From positions 765,806-829,805 of the forward strand of contig JAEPNP010000001.1 in the NCBI GenBank assembly GCA_017643395.1: a stretch of DNA of 64,000 bases, read 5' to 3'. A program made the position numbers and the translations under genes. Below the pieces are notes generated by a model. The model was not told the DNA's origin. It made no database searches and worked only from the letters and a program-made list of their open reading frames with translations. Every line of letters starts with the position of its first letter. The first letter of the stretch is position 1. This stretch comes from Rhodothermales bacterium (lineage in GTDB: Bacteria > Bacteroidota > Rhodothermia > Rhodothermales > UBA10348). This document shows, in pieces, positions 44,564-51,310 of the stretch.

Positions 44564-45313
44564 CTAGGAGCGTACGCCGGATCTCGCTGGTGCGGGCACC
44601 TCACCCGTTCCTCGGCGCGCAAATGGCAGGTACAGCACCCCGAACTGCACGAATGCGATTACTTCCAGGATCGGGATGTAGTACGGCCACTCCGGCATCG
44701 CATCAATGATGGACGCATCGGGAGGCTTGGCGTTGACAAACAGATAGTTCGAGCCCAGCCCGAGGTTCACGAAATACATCACCAGCGCCGCGACATTCAG
44801 GCCGAGGAAGATGGTAAAGAACTGCCTCAGCGTGGGACGGTAGCCCTCAACCAGCACCACCCAGAGGCCTGCGACCACCAGGGCCGAGTGGGCAAAGATG
44901 GTCTCGATCATCTGATAGTGCGGGAACCCATACTGCGTGGCGTTGGGCGTGATAACGCCCTGCACGGCCCCTCCCACACCGAAGAAATACAGCATGGGCC
45001 AGAGCTTCTTCCAGCCGAACAGCAGGGTGGACCCGGAAATCCACGCCATGGCGCCGCAAAGCTGCAGGGGCAGCGACTCTTCGACGGCCCACGTGCCGTA
45101 GCTGACCTTCCAGACGTGTGTGCCGGCTTCATTGAGAAGCATCAGCGCACCAAACGTCCGCCGGATCAGATCCTTTCGTTCGGCCGGACCTCGCCGCCCG
45201 GCGACAATCATCGCCGTGGCCAGGAGGGCAAACAGACCGACTATGGTGAGGTGGGCCGGGCCGAACAGGTCAAAGGCCGGACCCGTCCAGTTGACGTCGA
45301 AATAGCGTTCCAT
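44564..45313 (-). CDS. TIGR02206-family membrane protein
   Basis: A 249-aa protein with about seven transmembrane segments, of the TIGR02206 (YwaF-like) family. Recognisable pieces are FGPAHLTIVGLFALL, ESLPLQLCGAMAW and GFPHYQMIETIFAHS. Function is unknown. It is the first gene in the same direction as puuD, 54 bp upstream of it, and could be the start of the purine operon or a separate unit. Confidence 0.8.
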   Translation of the reverse strand: MERYFDVNWTGPAFDLFGPAHLTIVGLFALLATAMIVAGRRGPAERKDLIRRTFGALMLLNEAGTHVWKVSYGTWAVEESLPLQLCGAMAWISGSTLLFGWKKLWPMLYFFGVGGAVQGVITPNATQYGFPHYQMIETIFAHSALVVAGLWVVLVEGYRPTLRQFFTIFLGLNVAALVMYFVNLGLGSNYLFVNAKPPDASIIDAMPEWPYYIPILEVIAFVQFGVLYLPFARRGTGEVPAPARSGVRS

Positions 45314-45334
45314 GCGGGAGATTGGGGGCTCAAC

Positions 45335-46195
45335 TCAAGATAGCGAGCGCAGGGGGAGTTCGCGTTGCAGCCAGTTGTCCTCCGGGTACCGGGCTGTCCG
45401 GTCTATCAGGTGCAGCGTGTAGGCGTGGCGGGACCGGTCAGACCGATTGGGGCCACTGAAGTGCGGCGCGCGGCCATGAAAGAGTACCACGCTGCCAACC
45501 TGAACCGGAGCAGCGACCGCATCGCCCGAATCCCAGGCCGGCTCGGCCAGCGAGACGTTCCTGGTGGCGTAGGGACCCGTGCGCACGTTCCGTTCCGCGA
45601 GCGGATAGTCCCCGGGCAGGAAATACATGCAGCCGTTCTCCTCGGTGGCGTCCTCCAGGGCAAACCACAAGCCCAGGCAGCTGTCCGGCTCCGTGTAGAT
45701 GTACGTGGAGTCCTGGTGGAGCGAGACCTCGCCACCTATGTGCGGCGGTTTGAGGATGTACATGGACTGGATGATGGCCGGGACCCTGAGGCCGAGGGCA
45801 CGGGCCATTCGGGCGATGGGCTGCCGGTACGAGAAGGCCTCGAACACCGGGTCCAGGTCATGCATCGCATGTCCGATCTTGTTCAGGCAGCGCTCTGGTT
45901 CGAGGGTGAGGTTTCCGACGCTGTCAAAGGCATCCTTCTCCCAGAAGAACCGGATCTTGTCGCCGGATTCCATGAAGTAGCGGTCCGCAGCGTGCTCCCG
46001 GGTTGTCGTCGAGAAGACCGTTTTCGAATCTTTGGCGGCCTCCTCCATGAGCTTCCCGGCACGCGCGCGCAGGGCCTCACAGTCGCCGCGCGTGGTGTAC
46101 CCTTCCAGGATCAGGAATCCATTGGCTGCGAAGGCTTCCTGCATGTCGCGCGTCAGAAAGCCGCCGGACGGGAAGGGAAATCGATGCGGGTGCAT
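45335..46195 (-). CDS. Phytanoyl-CoA dioxygenase family protein
   Basis: A 286-aa Fe(II)/2-oxoglutarate dioxygenase-like protein (PhyH fold). The iron triad appears as LHQDSTY (H-x-D) and a distal His in VLFHGRAPHFSG, with a 2-oxoglutarate-binding Arg in SRHAYTLH. Family members hydroxylate varied substrates, including lipids and osmolytes. The neighbouring genes (TIGR02206 membrane protein and a lipase) do not fix its substrate. There is a 21-bp gap to the next gene. Confidence 0.83.
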   Translation of the reverse strand: MHPHRFPFPSGGFLTRDMQEAFAANGFLILEGYTTRGDCEALRARAGKLMEEAAKDSKTVFSTTTREHAADRYFMESGDKIRFFWEKDAFDSVGNLTLEPERCLNKIGHAMHDLDPVFEAFSYRQPIARMARALGLRVPAIIQSMYILKPPHIGGEVSLHQDSTYIYTEPDSCLGLWFALEDATEENGCMYFLPGDYPLAERNVRTGPYATRNVSLAEPAWDSGDAVAAPVQVGSVVLFHGRAPHFSGPNRSDRSRHAYTLHLIDRTARYPEDNWLQRELPLRSLS

Positions 46196-46228
46196 GCGGG
46201 AAGATAGGCGGCGTGATCCTGTCGCCCG

Positions 46229-46945
46229 CTAGGACTCGCCCCGATCGAACTGTCCGGCCTCCAGGAAATGCAGCGCCTGGCGGATCACCCGACCGGAGCG
46301 CATCATGAAGGTGTGGGTGGAAGGCACTTCGATGAAGTCCTGCATGCCCTCCAGCCTCGCGCGCTCGACGGAGACCTTGCCATCGTCGCGACCGTCAATG
46401 AGCGAGGAATTAATCCAGTTGATGGACCGCGTGCCCGCGATAACACCGACCTCGAAGGTCGCCGGTCCGAGCGTGTTCGGCACGCTGTCGGGACCCGTAC
46501 CCAGTTCCCCTCCAGCGGGACCATTGAGTTTTCCGAACAGCCACCAGCTGCCGACGGCATCCACCACTTCGCTGCCCTGGTTGGGCGGGCCCAGCATCAC
46601 CACCCGACCCATGCGCGGGAGCTGCCCTTCCTCTGCAAGCACCCGAACCAGGATGCCGCCAAGACTGTGCGTGACGAAATGCACCGGTCCTTCCGGCGCG
46701 CAGGACTCGATCTCCGGCAAGATGTGCTCGCGGGCCAGCACTCCCACCGTGTGGCGACGGGACGGGTAGCCGATGTTGCAGGTTCTGTAGCCCGCCTGCT
46801 GGAGCGCCCGTTCCATCTTGGCCATCGAGCGGTGCGAACGGATCAGTCCGTGGAGGAGCACCACCGTCTCCTCCTGCGGCTGGGCGCGGGCTTCGGGCAC
46901 GGCAAGCGCTGCCAGCATCAGGGCAAGGAGGAGCTTTCGGAACAT
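46229..46945 (-). CDS. Exported alpha/beta hydrolase (lipase/esterase-like)
   Basis: A 238-aa protein. The signal peptide (1-21) ends at ARAQP. Catalytic elements: oxyanion HGLIRSH, nucleophile elbow THSLGG (G-x-S-x-G variant with T-H-S-L-G), Asp in DGRDDGKVS and His in STHTFMM. It resembles secreted triacylglycerol lipases/PGAP1-like hydrolases. There is a 33-bp gap to the PhyH gene downstream; the acyltransferase gene ends 31 bp upstream. Confidence 0.82.
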   Translation of the reverse strand: MFRKLLLALMLAALAVPEARAQPQEETVVLLHGLIRSHRSMAKMERALQQAGYRTCNIGYPSRRHTVGVLAREHILPEIESCAPEGPVHFVTHSLGGILVRVLAEEGQLPRMGRVVMLGPPNQGSEVVDAVGSWWLFGKLNGPAGGELGTGPDSVPNTLGPATFEVGVIAGTRSINWINSSLIDGRDDGKVSVERARLEGMQDFIEVPSTHTFMMRSGRVIRQALHFLEAGQFDRGES

Positions 46946-46976
46946 CGCCCACTTACGGCCGCATGGTGCCCCGGGT

Positions 46977-48449
46977 TCACGAAGCCGGCTGCAGCCGTCC
47001 GTCCGGAAGCCGTTCGCCCGGCAATTCGAGGCCCTCTCCCAGCTGCAGGAGTTCGTTGCACAGGAAGGAGCGCTCGGAGATCAGTTTGTCCAGAAGTGCC
47101 TGCCGTCGCCTGCGGGTCGCCCGAACCCGCATCGCACGAAACGTCTGGCGGGACAACTCCGCGTAGATCAAGGCCAGATAGCCGCCAAACACGCTTACAA
47201 AGAGTGTCACAAGAACGACGGCAGCCCAGACATCCGGCATGCCGGGAAAGAGGGATCGCAATTCCTCATGGGCGAACCAGGCGCCCAGCGCGACAACGAT
47301 CCACGCCAGGGGAAAGAGCACCGCTCCGCCGAGAATTTTCACGGTGGCCTCGTCCTTTCGCTTGGCGGAGAAGCGTCTTGAGACGCGCCGGAGGAGGTAG
47401 TAGGGACCGATGTTGATCAGGAATCCCAGCACCAGGAGCGGCGGGAAGAGGAAATAGACCAGTACCACCTGGCCGACAAACAGTGTCAGAAGCCAGGGCG
47501 AGGCCAGTTTCGGGAGGTCGGTCAGCTCGTGGTCGCGCAGTCCCAGCAGGCCCAGGTACCGGTCGTATGCACTCAGCCGGGAGCGGAAGCCGGCCAGTTC
47601 TTCGGCGTGTGTTTCGGCTCGGGCCTGGTACCCCGCCCAAATCCGCTGGTAGGCCAGCTGCTTTTCGGTCAGATCGGGTTTTTCGTGCCGCTTGCCGCGA
47701 CGCCAGCCCATCTCCGCCCGCACCAGTTTGCCGGCGCGGTGCATGAGGTGGTGCAGCCGCCAATCGTCCGTCGAGCCCACGACTTCCGTGAGTTTCTCGG
47801 CGATGCGCTCCGTGAGGTTCTTCACTGCGGAGCGAAGTCGCGCCGGATCAGGCACGCAGTCCAGGTCCGCGGGGAGGTCAAGCGGCGGGTGAAAGACCAC
47901 CAGCACGCGTGACCGGAATATGTTCTTCCGGTCGTAGTGCAGGCCGACCGGAATAATGGCTGGCGCCGGCTGCCCCACGGCTACCTGCGCGCGGGCCTGG
48001 TAGTAGAGCCGGGCTGCCCCAGTCTTTACCGGGATCAGGTGAGGCAGGTCGTGGCTGTTGCCTTCAGGAAAGAGAGCGGAGAACGACCCGTTGACAAGAG
48101 CGCCGGCCAATCCCTCCAGGCTCTTCCGGTTCAACTCCAGTTTCTCGGCCTTTGTGAGTGTCGACTCGTCCATCGCCCGATAGATGGGCACGGCACCCAT
48201 GCGACGCATGAGGGGACCGAGCACAGGCCAGTCAAACAGGCCGTGACGCGCGCCGAACACTACGTGGCGGGGGCATCCCACCAGGATGAGCGCCGGGTCG
48301 ATCAGGCCGTTCGGGTGCGCCGCCACGAACAGCCCGCCTCGATCCGCCGGGATGTTTTCGGCGCCCTCAATGACCACTTCCCGGAAAAAGAGGCGCAGCA
48401 TCCGCCGGACAGCGGTGCGGCAGGCTCGATATAGGCGGTCCTGGCGCAA
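46977..48449 (-). CDS. Lysophospholipid/glycerol-phosphate acyltransferase, long form
   Basis: A 490-aa protein with a PlsC-type acyltransferase domain (~20-240): AAHPNGLIDP (H-x4-D) and LFPEGNSHDLPHL. The C-terminal half has membrane segments (around 330-385 and 395-455) and a basic tail. Such two-part proteins are common in Bacteroidota, where they are annotated as glycerol- or dihydroxyacetone-phosphate acyltransferases. The start is ambiguous: a TTG at 48449 is used here; an ATG at 48401 (MLRLFF) would drop 16 residues. The promoter must lie in the GC-rich stretch of locus C. Confidence 0.82.
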   Translation of the reverse strand: MRQDRLYRACRTAVRRMLRLFFREVVIEGAENIPADRGGLFVAAHPNGLIDPALILVGCPRHVVFGARHGLFDWPVLGPLMRRMGAVPIYRAMDESTLTKAEKLELNRKSLEGLAGALVNGSFSALFPEGNSHDLPHLIPVKTGAARLYYQARAQVAVGQPAPAIIPVGLHYDRKNIFRSRVLVVFHPPLDLPADLDCVPDPARLRSAVKNLTERIAEKLTEVVGSTDDWRLHHLMHRAGKLVRAEMGWRRGKRHEKPDLTEKQLAYQRIWAGYQARAETHAEELAGFRSRLSAYDRYLGLLGLRDHELTDLPKLASPWLLTLFVGQVVLVYFLFPPLLVLGFLINIGPYYLLRRVSRRFSAKRKDEATVKILGGAVLFPLAWIVVALGAWFAHEELRSLFPGMPDVWAAVVLVTLFVSVFGGYLALIYAELSRQTFRAMRVRATRRRRQALLDKLISERSFLCNELLQLGEGLELPGERLPDGRLQPAS

Positions 48450-48470
48450 GGTGCCCCAATATGGATGCGC

Positions 48471-48610
48471 GAAGGGTTGCGGGGCAATTGGGGGGGTGCG
48501 GTGCGGGTGTTTCTGGGCGGGGGCGGGGGGTGGGGGGAAGGCGCCGAGGCCGGGGGTGGCGCCGGGGCCGGGGGGCCTGCGCCGGGGCCGGGGGGGCGCT
48601 CCCCGCCACC
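48471..48610. repeat. GC-rich minisatellite beside locus C
   Basis: A 140-bp stretch without a gene, extremely G-rich on the plus strand. It carries degenerate 18-bp units like GGGGTGGCGCCGGGGCC, the same unit that is expanded between copies C2 and C3. It separates the acyltransferase start from triplet C1. Confidence 0.55.
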
Positions 48611-48615
48611 CCCGA

Positions 48616-48744
48616 GTGGAAAACGGCGGGGCTATTCCATGTCGGCGCCCTCCGGCCAGGGGGGCGATGTGGAATAGGCGGCCTAGTTCGACTCCGGGGG
48701 CCGCGAGCGCAAGCGCGGAGTGGAAAATCGCCCCCCAATCCCAT
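48616..48744 (-). repeat. Triplet palindrome element, locus C copy 1
   Basis: Palindromes lie at 48616-48640 (25 bp), 48669-48692 (24 bp) and 48720-48744 (25 bp), start-to-start 53 and 51. The units begin GTGGAA(A/T), and the middle one ends TTCGAC. It is nearly identical to copies 2 and 3 of this locus, including the linkers (GGCGCCCTCCGGCC and GGCCGCGAGCGCA). Confidence 0.82.
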
Positions 48745-48799
48745 GTCGGGCGCTCGGCGGGACCCCGGGGCCGGGCCCGGGCGGGCGCCTCGCCCCCCA

Positions 48800-48927
48800 G
48801 TGGAAAACGCCGGGGCTATTCCATGTTGGCGCCCTCCGGCCCGGGGGCGATGTGGAATAGGAGGCCAAATTCGACTCCGGAGGCCGCGAGCGCAGGCGCG
48901 AAGTGGAATATCGCGCCCGAATCCCAT
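48800..48927 (-). repeat. Triplet palindrome element, locus C copy 2
   Basis: Palindromes lie at 48800-48824 (25 bp), 48852-48875 (24 bp) and 48903-48927 (25 bp), start-to-start 52 and 51. Linkers match copy 1 almost base for base, so the triplet, not the single palindrome, was duplicated. Confidence 0.82.
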
Positions 48928-48961
48928 GTCAGGCGCTCGGGCGCGGCGGAGGCACCGGCGC

Positions 48962-49083
48962 CGGGGCGGCGCCGAGGGCCGGGGGATGCGCCGAGGCCGG
49001 GGGTGGCGCCGGGGGCCGGGGGTGGCGCCGGGGCCGGGGGTGGCGCCGGGGCCGGGGGTGGCGCCGGGGCCGGGGGTGGCGCT
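48962..49083. repeat. 18-bp GC-rich tandem repeat inside locus C
   Basis: Roughly five consecutive copies of an 18-bp unit, GGGGTGGCGCCGGGGCCG, most regular at about 49000-49082, with degenerate copies before. They lie between triplet copies 2 and 3 and lengthen the gap between them to 198 bp start-to-start, compared with 80 bp from the last unit of copy 1 to copy 2. Confidence 0.7.
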
Positions 49084-49100
49084 CGCCCACCGCCCCCCGA

Positions 49101-49228
49101 GTGGAAAACGGCGGGGCTATTCCATGTTGGCGCGCTCCGGCCGGGAGGCGATGTGGAATAGGCGGCCGCATTCGACTCCGGAGGCCGCGAGCGCAGGCGC
49201 GGAGTGGAATATCGCCCCCGAATCCCAT
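49101..49228 (-). repeat. Triplet palindrome element, locus C copy 3
   Basis: Palindromes lie at 49101-49125 (25 bp), 49153-49176 (24 bp) and 49204-49228 (25 bp), start-to-start 52 and 51. It is the copy nearest to a gene end, 110 bp beyond the stop of the minus-strand ArsC-like gene. The stretch 49229-49338 is GC-rich with no gene and no clear terminator. Confidence 0.82.
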
Positions 49229-49338
49229 GTCAGGCGCTCGGCGGGGCGGAGGGCGGGGGGCGGGGCCGGGGCCAGGGAGGATCCAGCGCCGCGCGGGAAA
49301 CGCACCGCGCTGGGAGCAGCGCCGAGCCCAGCCGATCC

Positions 49339-49683
49339 CTAATCGTCAGCGAACGTATCCCACACGCGCTCCGGCACGCGGGCGAGGATGGCCCGGTCCT
49401 TCTTCAGCACGATCGGCCGCTGAAGGATGATGGGGTACTCAAGGATGAGATCTTTCAGCGCCTCAGGTCCCAACTCGTCGAGCCCGACATCGAGCGCCTT
49501 CCAGGTGGGCTCCCTGGTGCGAACGAGGTCGGAAACGGGCCCGTCGTACCGTTCGAAGATGGCGTCCAGCATCTCCCGGGTCAGTTCGCCGTGCAGGTAA
49601 CGCACGGCGGTCCAGTTTCGGTTTCCTGCCGCCTCCGCGAAGTAGGCGCACTTGGAGCAGCTATCGTTGAAGATGACCAGCAC
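49339..49683 (-). CDS. ArsC/Spx-family protein
   Basis: A 114-aa thioredoxin-fold protein. The N-terminal active-site region is FNDSCSKCAY, with two Cys in a C-x-x-C pattern. The Arg needed for arsenate binding could be in VRTREP, and YPIILQRPIV matches the ArsC/Spx family. Arsenate reductases of the glutaredoxin-coupled type usually have a single N-terminal Cys, while Spx regulators have C-x-x-C, so its true role (arsenate reductase or YffB-like) is open. No ars gene is nearby. The start is GTG at 49683. Confidence 0.75.
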   Translation of the reverse strand: MLVIFNDSCSKCAYFAEAAGNRNWTAVRYLHGELTREMLDAIFERYDGPVSDLVRTREPTWKALDVGLDELGPEALKDLILEYPIILQRPIVLKKDRAILARVPERVWDTFADD

Positions 49684-49775
49684 GACCAGATCAACGATGC
49701 CTGCCCAGACGTGATCCGCCTGACAGGGTGTCCCCGCCCCGCCTCCGAGCGGCGGGCGCGCATGATAGCCGGTCG

Positions 49776-51155
49776 CTAGCGAATCCGCCTGAACAGCACG
49801 TTCCGCGCCCGGCTTGTGCTCGCCCTGAAGCCAGTAATACCCCCCGCCGGACTGCGCTCAAACACCACATAGGCAAAACCGGGGACATTGAACGCATCGC
49901 CTCCGCGCGGCTCCATCGTCAGGTCTCCGTGCCGCCGGTGACTCAGAATGAGCTGCCCATCGTCCAGAGCCACCTCGTACACGGCCTGCAATTCGTCAGA
50001 GAGGAATCGACCCACGAACGCATCCGGATTCGGGGAACCTGTCGCCGGTTCGGGCCCTGCTTCGGGCGATGGCGTCCGTGCCGTTTCCGCGGCGTCGAGT
50101 CGATCTCCCAGCACAGCGTCCACCACAGCCCAAAGGCGCGCCACCGAGCCGAAGTCGGAGCGGTTTCCCTGCACAAAAACGCCCGTCTCGTGGTCTGGAA
50201 ACCAGGCCAACACCGAACGGAATCCTGCGCTGGCACCGGTGTGCATCCAGACGGTCGCCCCGCGATGCTCGCGCACGGAGATGCCCAGCGCATAGCTCAG
50301 TGTATCGCCCGAGGCTAGCACGCCGCGGGTAGTCAGCCGATCGAAGACGGCCTGCCCGCCCACCCGCATGCTGCCCATGTTGGCCATCCACTTCGCCATG
50401 TCCGATCCGCTCGCGTAGATCCCGCCCTGGCCGAACGCGCTCGAATTGTCGAAGCGACGCACGAAGGCCATCCCGTCTTGCGGCGAATACGAGTCTGCCG
50501 CCCCGACGATGACCTCGCCGACGTGGTCCATGACTTCGGCACTGTCCATACCCAGCGGTTCAAGGACGTGGCGCTGCAGCCATTCCGGGAACGCTTGACC
50601 CGTAACTCGGGTCACGATGTCGGCCGCCAGCATGTAGCCGGTGTTGCAGTACAGGTATTCCGTGCCGGGCACAAAGTTGAGCTCCGTCATGTGCCGCGTC
50701 ATCCGCAGGGCCTCGAACTGTTCGATGCCGTCGCCGCCCTTCCATCCGGCCAAACCTTTCGAGTCGTAGATCTCACGGAGACCCGACGTATGGTTCAGAA
50801 GGTGTCGGATGGTGATCGTGTGCCCAAAGTCCGGGACCTCTGGCAGGTGAAGACGAATGTCGTCGTCCAGACTCAGCGCGCCCTGCGCGTCGAGCATGGC
50901 CAGGGCGAAGCCGGTGAACTGCTTTGAGACCGAGCCAATGTCGAAGATGGTTTCCGGGCGAATGGCGATGCCCTGCTCCAGGCTCGCCATGCCATGTCCC
51001 TTCTGGTAGGTCACTTCGCCTCGCTCGACCACGGTCACCGCGCCGCCCGGCGCATCGGTGCGATTGAACCGGGCCATGACCGAGTCGATGGCAGCGTGCT
51101 GGGCATGGACCTGCGCGGCCGTCAGGGAGAGAAGCAGGATCAGAGTAGTGCGCAT
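49776..51155 (-). CDS. Secreted serine hydrolase (beta-lactamase/PBP4*-like)
   Basis: A 459-aa exported protein. The signal peptide ends at VHAQH (~19). The catalytic elements are SVSK (S-x-x-K), a Y-x-N region in YLYCNTGYM and HTGAS (the KTG-equivalent HTG). A C-terminal beta domain (~365-459) resembles that of the serine hydrolase at 21743, and the two share the arrangement of active-site segments, so they are paralogues; this one lacks the PPC domain. ATG 51155 begins the signal peptide; the frame is open to 51248. It is divergent from an outer-membrane receptor gene. Confidence 0.85.
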   Translation of the reverse strand: MRTTLILLLSLTAAQVHAQHAAIDSVMARFNRTDAPGGAVTVVERGEVTYQKGHGMASLEQGIAIRPETIFDIGSVSKQFTGFALAMLDAQGALSLDDDIRLHLPEVPDFGHTITIRHLLNHTSGLREIYDSKGLAGWKGGDGIEQFEALRMTRHMTELNFVPGTEYLYCNTGYMLAADIVTRVTGQAFPEWLQRHVLEPLGMDSAEVMDHVGEVIVGAADSYSPQDGMAFVRRFDNSSAFGQGGIYASGSDMAKWMANMGSMRVGGQAVFDRLTTRGVLASGDTLSYALGISVREHRGATVWMHTGASAGFRSVLAWFPDHETGVFVQGNRSDFGSVARLWAVVDAVLGDRLDAAETARTPSPEAGPEPATGSPNPDAFVGRFLSDELQAVYEVALDDGQLILSHRRHGDLTMEPRGGDAFNVPGFAYVVFERSPAGGITGFRASTSRARNVLFRRIR

Positions 51156-51310
51156 GGACTCCTCAAGGGCGAAGGTCCAGGGTAGGCTCCGATGCCCTTC
51201 GAAGGCAAACCGGCGATCCGCTCGACAAGCGGCTACTGCCAAAGACAACCGGCTTCGAGCACGTCGCGACAGTCACGATACTTGTTGTGACAACTAGTTG
51301 CATCGTCCCC

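Noticed and set aside
48616-49228. Locus C as a CRISPR array
   Set aside because: The units are palindromic and alternate in length, linkers are conserved rather than unique, and no cas gene is near.
48461-49342. Long plus-strand frame of Gly/Arg-rich sequence at locus C
   Set aside because: Several frames are open together because of the GC-rich repeats; the product is low-complexity, has no usable start context, and is not conserved at the other loci.
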